From Aplidium turbinatum (Eukaryota; Chordata; Ascidiacea; Aplousobranchia; Polyclinidae), in contig OU964925.1 of the NCBI GenBank assembly GCA_918807975.1, positions 32,523,608-32,587,607 of the forward strand: DNA of 64,000 nt, read 5' to 3'. The position numbers and the translations under genes were made by a program. Each line of letters starts with the position of its first letter. Positions within the stretch are counted from its first letter, which is position 1. Below, in pieces: positions 1 to 10,935 of this stretch. A model generated the notes under the pieces. It ran no database searches and was not told where the DNA came from. It saw nothing but the letters and a program-made list of their open reading frames with translations.

Positions 1-208
1 GGTTTTGCGGACGATCGCTGGTAAGGCAGTTTTCAAAAATTTTCTAACGCAGTTTGCAAATTTTGTAAAAACAACAAGCTGGTATGCTGGCGATTTCGAC
101 AAGAATTGAAACACAATTTTTCCGATAATACTTTCTTCAGCTCCCGCTCACCGATACCGCTAACAGACGCCCAGCATACTCCATATTCATAATTTTCAAT
201 TTTTTCAG

Positions 209-602
209 CGATATCCATGATGACCGTCTTAGTTGGTTGGAAAACATCTTCATTCCGCGATTAGAGCAGTGGAGAGAAGCTAACATGCAGAAGTTTGGAA
301 GAAGCTCGTTAGAAAAATCTTTTTTATCGAAACAAACGTTTGATGGCTTACGCTTGGCCACAAAGAGCATGGTCGAGCTTGTCCGTTATCTCCTGCGTCG
401 TGGTTTTGGGTGCGTAGCAACAAGGCGAATATCTCAAGACAGCCTCGAAGCCTACTTTGGTCACCAAAGAGCGTTGGGAAGAAGGCACCAAAATCCCAAT
501 ATTCATGAGTTTGGATACCGAAACAACACCATTGTGTTAAAGCCCGAATTACATCACGGTTGTGCAGTTGGTCAACCTATCAAGAAACGCCGGAAAGAGT
601 AG
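209..602 (+). CDS. P-element-like transposase, C-terminal exon (partial)
   Basis: The open frame runs into the window's left intron and ends at TAG 600-602. It probably starts after the acceptor TTTTTTCAG at 200-208. It resembles the C-terminal part of the P-element/THAP9 transposase core. The segment SKQTFDGLRLATKSM is followed by RISQDSLEAYFG and GRRHQNPNIHEFGY, matching the family pattern QDxLExxFG...GGxNPT in which the Glu is the last catalytic acidic residue. The same block in the transposase at 18939-21542 reads TLSKQTSSAM...TDPLELTFSKYRQMSGG, so the two are homologous but from different subfamilies. It ends in a basic tail (KKRRKE). No upstream exon can be assigned with confidence; GTAAGG at 21-26 could be the matching donor. 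Whether it is active is unknown. Confidence 0.6.
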
Positions 603-834
603 TGGTCCATTTATAAATTTGCTTGTGATTGCCTAGTGTTTTATGATAATGTTAATGTTGAGTTTTTGCGAATGAATTATTATTGATTGATATTCTTTTT
701 GAAAAAAAAACAACAATAAATAACTGGAAATACTTGTATTCAATAAGCGAAAAGAAAACAATTCGTCCTCTACTTTAGTGTAAGGTCATAAGAGAAATAA
801 CACATGACTTAAAAAGGCAAGCCGAATAACAGAT
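603..834 (+). other. 3' flank of the P-like exon with AATAAA
   Basis: Non-coding, AT-rich. AATAAA at 715-720 is a candidate polyadenylation signal for the exon ending at 602. Nothing else is recognised before the tandem array starts at 835. Confidence 0.4.
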
Positions 835-1221
835 GAAATACAACAATCACAGCCAGCAAATAAGAATACGGCACAGAACACAAATAGAAAAAAACGAATC
901 ACTTACGGTACAGAGTTCAATAGCAAGTTACAGCTTTTTCAAAGAGTTGCGGAGAGACTTACTGAAATACAACAATCACAGCCAGCAAATAAGAATACGG
1001 CACAGAACACAAATAGAAAAAAACGAATCACTTACGGTACAGAGTTCAATAGCAAGTTACAGCTTTTTCAAAGAGTTGCGGAGAGACTTACTGAAATACA
1101 ACAATCACAGCCAGCAAATAAGAATACGGCACAGAACACAAATAGAAAAAAACGAATCACTTACGGTACAGAGTTCAATAGCAAGTTACAGCTTTTTCAA
1201 AGAGTTGCGAAGAGACTTACT
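835..1221. repeat. Tandem array, 129-bp unit x 3
   Basis: Three contiguous copies start at 835, 964 and 1093. They are nearly identical; the third differs for example by GCGAAGAGAC instead of GCGGAGAGAC near its end. Because 129 is a multiple of 3, the plus strand shows a false 254-aa repetitive ORF (833-1597). On the minus strand the array contains the last codons of the transposase fragment at 1186-2170, so it looks like local amplification of that fragment's 3' end. Confidence 0.9.
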
Positions 1222-2170
1222 GTTCTTTGCTGTGGCATTTTCTGCTAATGACTTAGCAAAACGATGGCCCCTAATTTTAAAAAATAAGCGAGCAATTCTA
1301 TGGACGCACGAGACGCATGGCCTGGTATCTTCAAGATCTATATCTAAGCCTACACACATTTGTTGTATATGTGCTTGGACATGTGGCGATGCCAGACACT
1401 CGTTCATAATATTTAAATCGATACCAGCGAACGACTTGCTCTTTCGAAAGGCTTTTTCCAAAGCAATCAATATGCGAAGAAGGGGGTCCGTTATTTCGAG
1501 CAGTGAAGAATCCGAACTTTTTTTAACGCACCTTTGCAAAAAAGATTTTTCTGTTTCCTTGTTCCAAGATTTGCGTAGCAGATTTTTTATTATATAACCT
1601 CCAATATACTTCACTGTTTTTTTATCCTCGTCACTGATAACAATATCTGATGTCTGAAGATTGCTGGCAGCAGCTTCATTCTTCCGTTCGCAAAAAATTA
1701 TAGGAATTACCAGGCGCGGATTTATGGGGGGGGCCCGGGCCCCCCCCGAAATTTTGTGAGAAATTGTAGAAATTGTATGTTTCCGCATCAAATGGTTTGA
1801 TATGCTTCTAATCAGCTGATATTAGTCTCTCGGCATCACAATTGATGAAAATGGCTGTTTTAATGTCTATTTTATAGCATATCGTATATGTCGTAGTATC
1901 ATTGTTCATATCTGTTTAGCTTTTTCTTTCTTTTTAATTGAATTTTAAATTTTCTGGCCCCCCCCGAAAAAAACTCTTAGATTCGCGCCTGGGAATTACA
2001 TCTAAACATTTTAGGAGCTCGCCTATCGAAAGACCAGTTTCGCAGGACAACCGCTTAGCATCTTGACAAAATAGCCGTATTAAACGCCCTTCATCACGAC
2101 TTTTCAAAAACTCTGAAAAAGAAAGCACAACCATCTCAATGTTAGCTATATCTGTAAAACAGGAATACAT
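1186..2170 (-). pseudogene. P-like transposase C-terminal region split by a MITE
   Basis: Minus-strand coding sequence runs 2170 to 1992 and resumes at 1702 to 1186. Removing the 281-bp MITE and one copy of its 8-bp target duplication restores one continuous frame across the junction, reading CLDVIP-IIFCERKN. The protein matches the region after the catalytic core of P/THAP9-type transposases: DEDKKTVKYIGGYIIKNLL, then a late ARLFFKIRGHRFAKSL block like the LFxKxRxxxFAKD segment of that family. It stops inside the third unit of the 129-bp array. No upstream exons (THAP domain, first catalytic Asp) were found, so this is a broken fragment. It lies on the opposite strand from the exon at 209-602, so the two are not simply one gene. 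Confidence 0.6.
1711..1991. mobile_element. hAT-type MITE (CAGGCGCGGAT family), 281 bp
   Basis: The left end CAGGCGCGGAT mirrors the right end ATTCGCGCCTG. It is flanked by a perfect 8-bp target duplication GGAATTAC (1703-1710 and 1992-1999), the size expected for hAT. Runs of G and C lie just inside each end. It has no coding capacity. A longer relative (955 bp) sits at 34951-35905; the two share both ends and the internal block around ATGAAAATNGCNGTTTTAAT. It interrupts the transposase fragment at 1186-2170. Confidence 0.85.
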
Positions 2171-2755
2171 TTTACTTTATCAAAAATCAGCCGACCAAAA
2201 GCCTTACTCTTACCGCTCTTACAAAAAGTAACAATATTTCTTTATCATGCACATTGCACACTCTCTAAGGGGGCTGAACTGAATTAAAATCTCGGTAGTA
2301 GGACTATTTCACAAGATCAAACTTCAAATGAAATCGGAAACTTGAATGTGGAAACTCCCAAGCATGTCTGGATCAAATGGTCCTATGCATAACGCCTCCG
2401 CCGTTTTCCCGTAAATGGAGGATAAAGATGAAGAATTAAAAAAAACATGCAACATTCTTCACTAGTTGGTTGTTCTTAAATCGATTGTTGTCATAAAATT
2501 AGGAATCGGAAGACTTCTTTGCCAATCCTGCTGCAACTGCTAGGCACGATCCACGTTGAATTACAGCATTTCCGACAAAGCATTCGAGTGGTAGGCTATC
2601 TGGTTGGTGTATACCGATGTATTAAGACTTAAACTTAAAGCTTTGTAATCGAAGTCACAACAAACTATCTCATAACTTTTGAATCATGAAGCTTACGGGC
2701 GGAAGTCGGTATGAGCGGCAAAAGTCTGGGTCGCAGGCCTTTACGCAGCTCCAAA
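2171..2755. other. No recognisable gene
   Basis: I see no conserved coding signal, RNA gene or clear repeat. Missing upstream exons of the transposase fragment at 1186-2170 could lie here but cannot be supported. Confidence 0.3.
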
Positions 2756-3376
2756 CAGGGATTCATAGTATAGGGATCGCCGACTCGGCTGGATTTCTGA
2801 CAAGCAGAGTGTAAAAGTGTTGCCAGATATTTTTAGAAAAAAAATTATTTTGGTATTTTTAAAGTAATAGTCGCCCAAAACTTGCCCGTGAATAACTATT
2901 TTAAAACTAATCTAAAGAAAATTTATTATTCACTTACTAAACTATCATATTTTTTGCAAATTTAACCTCTTTTTCTAAGTTTTATTTAAATTTTGTGCAT
3001 AAATTCACATTCTTATTGCAAAGTAACACAACTACAAACTACTTTACCTCGATCTTGTGCAACTTTAAACTTCAGGTCAAATTTAATTTTTAAATAGACA
3101 AGCTTTGGGCGACCACTACTCTTTAAAAATGCCAAAAAATTAGTTTTTCTAAAAATATAAAAAATAGCTGGCAACACTTTTACACTCAGCTTGTCAGAAA
3201 TCCAGCCTAGTTGGCGATCAATCAATCAATCATTTTATTTTTCGTCATTAACGCGTCCGGGACGAAAAAGATACTAACTACAAAAATCGATATAAACCTA
3301 CCAGCACGTTAACGAACGGGAAAAGGTGGCAAAACCTTGAAAGGTTTAAAACGTCCCTATATACTATGAATCCCTG
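2756..3376. mobile_element. hAT-type inverted-repeat MITE (CAGGGATTCATAG)
   Basis: Ends are CAGGGATTCATAGTATA and TATACTATGAATCCCTG. Flanking octamers GCTCCAAA (2748-2755) and GCTTCAAA (3377-3384) match at 7 of 8, consistent with an aged hAT duplication. The arms continue inward (GGCTGGATTTCTGACAAGC is present in both orientations at about 2793 and 3195). The right arm carries an extra segment of roughly 130 bp near 3220-3350 that the left arm lacks. Confidence 0.75.
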
Positions 3377-3384
3377 GCTTCAAA

Positions 3385-4611
3385 ATAGGCAGTTGTAAAG
3401 AGAACCACAACAAACAGTCTCTGCTGAAGTAGATTAACATGTTAAACCATAGATTTTGGACAGACTATATCAACGGTAGAGTTGAAGTATTACCAGTAAA
3501 AGTTCCGTTGAAATATTTTACTGTCCGAAGCACGGTCTCCATTCACAGTCCCTATAATTACTATATTATATTATTAATATAGAGACTGTGCTCCATTATT
3601 ACCTCCACGTGTATTTCCCAATCTTCATCCGAAAGGAACAGGTTTTCACCAGACACTGCCATTGCTATTCCTGTATAAGCAATAAACATGAAGCTTCCGC
3701 TTCCAGAAGTTTGAAATTGTAAGAAAGAGTCGTTTTCTGTTTTGCCAATGGAAAGCCAGTTAGATTCAGTCATGCGTGGCAAGGCAGACACATGATTTTA
3801 ACGTCGCTTTGGTTTGTTGCATTAAAATCGCTTTTTTCTTTTTTCGCAGTTTCCCGTCTACGTATGTAAAGTCTATGCTGGCTGCTTCATTGGCAAGCAC
3901 CAAATTGCTTGTGAATACTTGATAACTTGTTGAGTAGTTAGTAGAATCATTATTATAACATGGATCCAACGTTAAAAACAAGGATCTGACTGTTAAAGTT
4001 TATTCAAGTTATTTTTATATGAAAAACAAGCCAAGTGAATGATAAGCCACTTATTTAATGGGCTCTAGTAACTGTGTATAGGCTATAATGGCGCTTGAAG
4101 GAACTGCTGGTAGTGTGTTAATGTCTAAGCAAAACGCTGTTGGTCTGCAATTCTGCTAGACTTGAAATTTCTTTCTGCTTTAGCTACCATGTCTTGTACC
4201 GTAGCCTACTGTCTTATTTGCTCCAATAAGTAGGCTAAGTGGGTTTCAGTTTGTAGCCTTTTTTTGCTTCTTTATAGCCTACTTGTGAGAGCAATGCAGC
4301 CTATCACTTATGGCCTACTTGCACTGAATATGAACCAACTGAAGTAGGCTAATAAGCTACACTGCCATTCAATCAGGGCCGTAGCCTAACTTCGTCAGTT
4401 GGGGCTCCGATACAATTATGGAGCTTCCGTTTGTTTCTGTGCATATTATAGAACGTAGAAATGACATATGTAAAGCTCACAGGAGCTACAGACCACGAAA
4501 CACCGGTGTCTATTGCTGTCAATTCTTGCTATAATCAGCTGCTGACAAATATTTATTGTTACTATAAGCTTATATCTTGTTTTAGCCGCTCTTTGGCTCA
4601 ATTTCCCAACG
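3385..4611. other. Intergenic; cluster of TAGCCTAC motifs
   Basis: No gene is supported. Small minus-strand ORFs at 3561-3981 have ordinary-looking composition but match nothing I recognise. Between about 4195 and 4350 the motif TAGCCTAC/GTAGGCTA and variants occur at unusual density. A single-ended hAT-like terminus CAGGGCCGTAGCC lies at about 4375 and resembles one at about 37859; no partner end was found. Confidence 0.35.
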
Positions 4612-4619
4612 GGTCAACT

Positions 4620-5056
4620 CAGTAGCGTAGCCAGGAATTTTGAAAGGGGGGGGGGGTTTAGCCAGCCAGCGGCGGGGAGTCTGGGGGGCCTCCCCTAGAA
4701 AATTTTGAAAAATTACTTTGAATTTGGTGCATTCTAAGAGCATTTTCAACAAAAATGTGGGTACGAATATTCCTGTAAAATTGGTGCTGTCCGGTAGCAT
4801 AGCAAAAGGATAAGATCATGTTTTTTTCGGCATTTTTCGAAAATAAAGCTAAGTCTCTGTGTTTTCTTGTTGCTAATTCCTGGCTGAGATGTTTGAATGT
4901 TTGGTATTGGCAAAACTCGCTCTTTTAATGCAATTTTGTTTAAAATTAGGCAATTTTTTTTAGACTGAAAGCATCATTCTCAATATCGTGACGTCACACG
5001 CGTGCCAAAGGGGGGGGGGTTGTAACCCCCAAAACCCCCCCTTGGCTACGCCTCTG
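4620..5056. mobile_element. hAT-type MITE (CAGTAGCGTAGCCAGG), 437 bp
   Basis: Left end CAGTAGCGTAGCCAGG; the right end read in reverse is CAGAGGCGTAGCCAAGG. The 8-bp target duplication GGTCAACT is perfect (4612-4619 and 5057-5064). Subterminal poly-G and poly-C tracts lie inside both ends, common in this kind of hAT MITE. Non-coding. Confidence 0.85.
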
Positions 5057-5064
5057 GGTCAACT

Positions 5065-6543
5065 TATTGATGAAGACGCATGGGCATTAGGCACACACTT
5101 ATTGACACTTCGCATTTGCCCAAGCTCATCCAAAAAAAAATGGATTTCCGCAGAAGTTTGGTGATTACTTTAAATATGAAATCGAAGCTACGTTTTATTC
5201 TTTTTGTCCGACCACAGAAGAATTTCAATTATTTGTTTGTTTAGCCTAACCAGTTTCATATAAGCCACCCAGTAAAGTTGACATGAAGTCCAGTCCAGTA
5301 ATACGCTAGCGTAATCACGTTTTTTTGGTTCCATTGCAACAACATATAGAGTACGTAGCCTTTACTGCGATCACAAACGCAACACAATAAGAAGCAACGA
5401 AGAGATATATAGCCTAGCTGTCGAGTCAGCTGCTATCCTTATTTTAGCATGACAGTGTCTTTGCCGAGACACAGCCGCAAACCCTGGAGCGGTGTCGAAC
5501 CGAAGTCCTTTGGGAACGTCGCGCAAACGTTTTCACCACTCAATCATGCAGTTGCTACATTAGGCCTACTATAAATTGTTTGTACTTAATTAGAGTTTTA
5601 TAATGTTAAAAAGTTTACTCAAATTTTAGACAACAGTTAGTAGGCTAATAATTTAATAAAATTGTACTAGCCTAACCAAAAAGTATGGTAGGCCTATTGG
5701 GGATTCCACTTGCGCTGTAGTCCAATTTAAAATTAATGCGTGTGAGTTGCAAACTTGTGATGTGATTATTCCTATTTCGACAGAAAGTAATAATTGCCAA
5801 AAATGCATAGGCCTATGCTGTCTCATTCTGTGTCAATATATTACTTCCATAAGCATAAAAGAAGCCGAACCAAACACAAACATTAAGTGGCTAGAAACCT
5901 GGAGCGACCAAAAACAAAAGGTAAGCTAGGACAAAAACATCAAGTAAACGGAAAAGCTGCACGAAAAAATATAAGTGTAGATTCTAAGTGAAGTGATGAC
6001 ACGTTTAGGCTACCTACTTTAGTTGTTAACTCAAATATTTTTGAAATAAAATTTATCAATGCGAGGTCCTTTCGTTCAGTGGTCCGGTGCAGTAGGCTAT
6101 AGCGCTTTGCCGGCGGTAGTTAAGTCCATGGGCTAAGACCTTGCAGTAAATTCAAATTTTTTCTAAAAATAAATAACTTAATTGTAATACTCGGTCAAAA
6201 AAGTAATTTTAGTACAAAATGTACGACTAAAATGCGCGATTGTTCGATCAAAACGTTCAAAAACTGTGCTTCACTACTACGATTTCAGTTTTTGAACTGG
6301 TTTGTTTTCAACGTCACGCTTCATTGGTTGGCTGCGGGAAAGGTCTATTTCGGGATAAAATCCTTCAAAGTGGAAGCACTGCTAGTACCGTAGTTGATTC
6401 TTGCAATCAAGTGAATGACAACAAATCAAGACAGCAATTATAGCTCACAAAGCCCCATGCAACTCCATCCTGTACAGAGTGATGCCGACCCAGAGCATAC
6501 GCCCTTCATGTCTAATAGCTGTTCAGGGCGAGCAACTTCGGTT
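5065..6543. other. Intergenic with TAGGCCTA motifs
   Basis: Apart from the tRNA-like SINE remnant at 5450-5550, nothing is recognised. TAGGCCTA-type palindromes occur near 5567, 5692 and 5809. Short ORFs at 5747-5929 and 6240-6633 have no recognisable domain. Confidence 0.3.
5450..5550 (-). repeat. tRNA-derived SINE remnant
   Basis: Read on the minus strand, TTGAGTGGTGAAAACG is followed by GGTTCGACACCGCTCC, a good internal pol III B box (GGTTCGANNCC) about 45 nt downstream of an A-box-like stretch. The spacing fits a tRNA-derived SINE head, but it cannot fold as an intact tRNA by eye. No other copy of this exact type was identified in the window. Confidence 0.45.
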
Positions 6544-8313
6544 GTCGTATGGGGATGCAACCTAATTGCCTGGTACCATGAAAAATTCATACCGTCAGTT
6601 CGTACCATGAAAAGATCAAGAGAAAAAATTTAAAAAAGCCGAAGTTGCTGATTGCAGTGTCCGCAAACATTTTAAAATTTTCTGCAAACAAACAAAAACT
6701 CTTAGGATCATTACCAGAAATTTTAAAATGTTTGCGGAAACTCCGATCAACCCTAATCCTTTTAAAATATTTGCAGAAACTCTGATCAACCCTAACCATT
6801 TTAAAATGTTTGCGGAAACTGCGATTAGCCACTTCGGCAAACTCTTAGAATCATTAAGGGAAGTGTGGGACCTATGAAACACTTTTTTTGAAATGGTCAT
6901 AATTTTTGTATTTTAACTTCAAACAACCTAAATTTTAGATTATATTATGCTGGTGGGTGGTTTTAACTTATGATAGAGCGAAATAAAAATATGTTGATTG
7001 GTTAGCTTGTTACGAGAAAAAACAAAAATTTTGCGAAATGTTCCATTGGTCCCACCCCTATGGGACCAATGGAACACCCGATGAGACCTATGGAACGCTA
7101 TTACATTAGAGCTAAAAGCACTGCTCATTGTCAAGCAAAATCTAGATTTTTAACAAAGCACCACGGAAAACATTCAACACTAATCGAAAAAAACGAATAC
7201 ACAGAAAAATAACAAAAAATGAAATCCACAAAATAAAGTCACATGGTAAAGTTGTTAGGCTACTAAAAATATGAAAAACCTAAAAACTCTAACCCTCCAA
7301 ATTTAAACTTTCTTACTGAAGTGCAGGCGTTTCCAAGATATCACCTTTCAAAGTGAATTCCTTATGTGATATACACCTATATGAAACAGTGTTCCATAGG
7401 TCCCACATAACCATGATGTTTAGATAACTGGTTGTAAGTTTGAAATGATGCACTTCACTGTGCTGCATTCTTGTCTTTCTACTGTTTAAATAAATGGTTT
7501 CATCGGAGATTCTGCGCTAAGAGTCCTGCTTGCCCTAAACTCCTGAAGAATTCTTACAAAGTTAGACCTCAAAGGTAGCCTACATTTTCAAACTCAAAAA
7601 CATAAAAAAGCGTTTGCATCTTTCAAAACAGCCTTTTCCCGAATTTTTGAAGTTGATTTCTGCTTACATGTCAAAACGGTGTTTCCAAATATAAATATTT
7701 TTTAAAATCCACTTTTGGTTTGGGAGCAAATCTGGTGTTCCATAGGTCCGGGCGTTCCATAGGTCCCACACTTCCCCTACCGGAAATTTTAAAACATTTG
7801 CAAAGAAACAGAAACTGCGATGAGCAATGTTCTATTTTCTTTCTCGATCTTTTCAGTTTGTTTGTTTGCGCCATGGGCTCTATCCAAGGGGGGGTGAGGG
7901 GGGTGATCACCCCCCACTAATTGGAGTGGGGGGGTGATCAATGCAAAATCACCCCCCCACTCATTTGGCTTTGAAAAGGTTTTGTGATATTTTATTGATC
8001 AAATTTGGAAAATATATTTTCGCTGTTGGCACATTTTGAATTTTTTATCAATATGAATATATATTTCATTTCAATATGATTTTTTGGTTTGGCAACCCTG
8101 AACTACGAGCCAGGCGTTTACACTGTGTTTTAACTTAGCTTGCTTGGTAGCCACTTTAACAAGAAAAAATTCTGCCACTGCAAATGACTAGAATGACACC
8201 GCCAACCGATCAGAACATGTTATAAGAGGCTACCGTCCAATTGTGACTTTCTCGCACTTAGCCAGAGAGTTAATCTTTGCTTTGAACTTTATTTGGTAAT
8301 TACAGAAGAAAAA

Positions 8314-8398
8314 AGAGCAATAGCAGTTGTGAGAATCGAACCCACGTCAATGAAATGACTACGGTACTTTGTAGCTCTAACCCCTAAAAAGCCAACCA
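8314..8398 (-). repeat. tRNA-like SINE head
   Basis: On the minus strand the stretch contains GGGGTTAGAGC, then 45 nt later GTGGGTTCGATTCTCAC, a near-perfect B box and T-arm. Similar GTGGGTTCGATTC- or GTGGGTTCAATC-bearing heads, all minus-strand, occur at 54025-54110 and 60795-60885, so this is a dispersed tRNA-derived family rather than a tRNA gene. Confidence 0.5.
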
Positions 8399-8410
8399 GC
8401 TGCCAACTTA

Positions 8411-8737
8411 GTCGGCAGCAGTGGCCGAGTGGTTAGCGTGTTGGGCTCGTAGTCGAGAGCCTGCATGTTCGACTCCACCCCCCGCACTTGCTGTTGTTTC
8501 TCTGGGGAAGAAACTTCACTATGAGTATAATTGCCTCTACTCAGTGATCGATTTCGAGTAATGGGTAGTACCAAATTTAAGTCATAAGTAGAGTAGACAA
8601 CCGGAAACAGACATTGTCGTCGGCTGCAGCGTGGGTCAGGTGTACGTCAGAAGGCGTACATCTATGCATAGCGCTCAAGTCCGCTTTCTCGCAATGCAGG
8701 GTAAAAATATGAAAAACAAATAAACAAACAAACAAAC
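8411..8737 (+). repeat. tRNA-derived SINE, full copy
   Basis: The head has A box TGGCCGAGTGG and B box TGTTCGACTCC, typical of tRNA-Ser/Leu-derived SINEs. The body is shared with the copy at 33236-33571 (for example TTGCCTCTACYCAGTGATCG and GACAACCGGAAACAGACATT). The tail is a simple repeat of AAACAAACAAAC. Two copies with the same length, head and tail type define the family. It lies inside the hAT element at 7872-9076, so it arrived later than that element or travelled within it. Confidence 0.85.
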
Positions 8738-9146
8738 AGCTGATAGAAAATCCAGCACTTGATTTGCTTTGTATCATCTTCTTTTCGCCCTTTTTCACGT
8801 CACGAAAAACGTAGTTTATGATTGGTTCGAGTTTTCATTTGCAGTACCAGAAATATTTCTTGTTAAGTGACTACCAGTTTGCTTACCCAAAAATGCCCTT
8901 TCCGAAACATACTTTGTGAAACGACTTGAAAACCCTATGCTTCGATCAGAAAGAAGCTGATGCTGCAATGGGGGGTCTGGGGGGCTGCGCCCCCCAGAAG
9001 TTGAAATGACTATGACGATCTTAGTCCACTGTCCAAAAATCACCCCCCCAAATTCTAAAAGTGGATAGAGCCCCTGGTTTGCGCAATGCGCATACCGATA
9101 CAGGGATGTTCTATTTTTTTCTCTCGATCTTTTCAGTTTGTTTGTT

Positions 9147-10088
9147 GGAAGTGGCTATATTTACGGCGCTGTAAATACAGCCGTTCCATGCCTTTTTTTT
9201 AATCTTTACGTCGCTTTTAGTGCGCATGCGCGCTGTTGCTGGAAAAAAGTGCGTATATAATTTCTAAATTCAACTGTTTTTGCCAAGTGAACCTGTGGCG
9301 CGTGCGATCTTTGTCTGGCTCGCACTCACAAGGATATGAGTTCGATACCTCCAGTGGTAATTTTTTAAACTAAATTCTAACCCGAAGTGACTCGATCGTT
9401 AGGCTACGCATTTTTGTGGCCGTACCGGTATTTAGTTCTGACCATCACAACGAAAAACAGTAGGCTATATGACAAACATAGCAGAGGTCTAGAAGAAGGT
9501 AGAAGCGACAAAACGCGGAGGTTATAGCGTGCATGATACCAAAGCAGGACAATCAGTTTGAAATATGGCAGGGTGGTAACCGTGGCGTCGTCGTAACGCC
9601 TTAACAAAATTTTTATAAATTTAAAACAAAGAGAAAATTATTAAATTTTGAGGTGTTACGACCGTGCCATATTTTAAACTGATTGTCCTGCTTTGCTATC
9701 ATACACGCTATAACCTCCGCGTTTTGTCGCTTCTACCTTTTTCTATACCTCTGCTATGTTTGTCATATACTGTTTTTTCGTTGTGATGGTCAGAACTAAA
9801 AGCAAACTAAACTGAACGGCCACAAAAATGCGTAGCCTAACGGTCACTTCGGGTTAGAATTTAGTTTAAAAAATCACCTTTTGGTGGAATCGAACTCATA
9901 TCCTTGAGAGTACGCGCCAGACAAAGATCGCACGCACCACAGATTCACTTGGCAAAAACAGTTGAATTTAGAAGTTATATACGCACTTTTTTTCCTGCAA
10001 CAGCGCGCATGCGCAGTAAAAGCGACGTAAAGATTAAAAAAAGGCATGGAACGGCTGTATCTACGGCGCCGTAAATGTAGCCACTTCC
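9147..10088. mobile_element. Foldback element, arms of about 450 bp, 9-bp TSD
   Basis: The sequence is a near-palindrome: the left arm (9147 to about 9600) is the reverse complement of the right arm (about 9645-10088), with a short AT-rich centre near 9615. Ends are GGAAGTGGCTA and TAGCCACTTCC. A perfect 9-bp duplication TTGTTTGTT flanks it (9138-9146 and 10089-10097), the size typical of Mutator-like elements. Each arm carries a tRNA-like segment with GAGTTCGATACC, and GCGCATGCGC near the end. One-sided fragments of the arm occur at about 33830-33965. Confidence 0.85.
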
Positions 10089-10290
10089 TTGTTTGTTTGC
10101 GGATACCGATATGTACCTAACCGATACTCCGATATATCCCTACTCCGATACCCTAACTACCAATACTCTGATACCCTAACATTGCGGAAACTTTGATCAA
10201 CGACTTCGGCTTTTTTTAATTTTTTTCTCGATCTTTTCAAGGTACGAACTAACGGTACGAATTGTTCATGGTACGAATTACGTTGCACCC

Positions 10291-10798
10291 GTCATATGGG
10301 AAGGCATCATCTTGCGCTGCAGTTGAATGTGGAAGGTCTGACCAAGACCAAAATCGACATCTTAGAACAAGTAGTGATGGCCATTGGCCAACCAAGTAAC
10401 TGCTATTCTTCTATAGGAGACGCACGTCACCAACAGTAGCCTACTGTTCTGAAAATTTACAAAACCTTTAGCCTAATTCTTTACACGCCAATGTTCAACG
10501 CCAATAGGTACCAAGTTTACGTTACAACGCCAACACTTGATAACAAAGACAAGTAAAAATAATTTTATTTGCCAATCCGATTTTACAATAGTAGGCCTAC
10601 GGTACGATACGCAATAAACTTACATTTCAAAAACACATTACATGCACATTGTTTTAGGCATTTATTATGCTTGTTGCAATTTTTTGGCAATGGTTATTCT
10701 TACCTATATTGTGAATATAGCCTCTGAGGCTACAATAAATACTATTAATACTACAAAAAGTGCTCAATGCCAAGCAGAGCAAATTACATCAAATTATA
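10291..10798. other. Intergenic
   Basis: No gene recognised. A TAGGCCTA palindrome occurs near 10594. TATAGCCTCTGAGGCTA near 10715 is related to the small palindromic MITE at 43845-43900. Confidence 0.3.
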
Positions 10799-10935
10799 TA
10801 GTTAGTACTTTCTAAAACTTCTACAGCCTGTTTCACACTGGTCTAAAAGAACGATCATCACAAGGTCCTTATTCAAATAGAAGAACTTCTATTTGAATAA
10901 GGACTTTCCCTTTTAGGGTGAAACAGGCTGTAGAG

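Larger units (their letters stand above)
7872..9076. mobile_element. hAT-type element (CAGGGGCTCTATCC), 1205 bp
   Basis: The left end CATGGGCTCTATCC is a slightly degraded version of the right end's reverse CAGGGGCTCTATCC. A perfect 8-bp duplication GTTTGCGC flanks it (7864-7871 and 9077-9084). Both subtermini carry long G/C runs around GGGGGTGATC. It hosts a complete SINE (8411-8737) and a tRNA-like remnant. It has no transposase ORF, so it is non-autonomous. Confidence 0.85.
6552..10290. mobile_element. 3.7-kb TIR element hosting nested insertions
   Basis: Inverted termini of about 90 bp: GGGATGCAACCTAATT at the left, and reverse-read GGGTGCAACGTAATT at the right. They continue through GTTCGTACC...TGAAAAGATC and AAAAAAGCCGAAGT on both sides. 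Flanks GTCGTATG (6544-6551) and GTCATATG (10291-10298) match at 7 of 8. The interior contains repeated blocks around ATTTTAAAATGTTTGCGGAAACT (6720-6830), a hAT element, a SINE and a foldback. No transposase is visible, so it is non-autonomous and its superfamily is unassigned. Confidence 0.65.

Noticed and set aside
833-1597. 254-aa plus-strand ORF with three internal repeats
   Set aside because: It is produced by a 129-bp tandem array whose unit is divisible by three, antisense to a transposase fragment. No domain.
6415-6633. Plus-strand ORF running into the 6552 element, maybe a split host exon
   Set aside because: Joining across the element gives no recognisable domain in any frame; the 8-bp flank match is also imperfect.
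8411-8495. tRNA-Ser/Leu gene
   Set aside because: A and B boxes are good, but a second copy shares a 330-bp body and A-rich tail, and no acceptor stem pairs. It is a SINE head.
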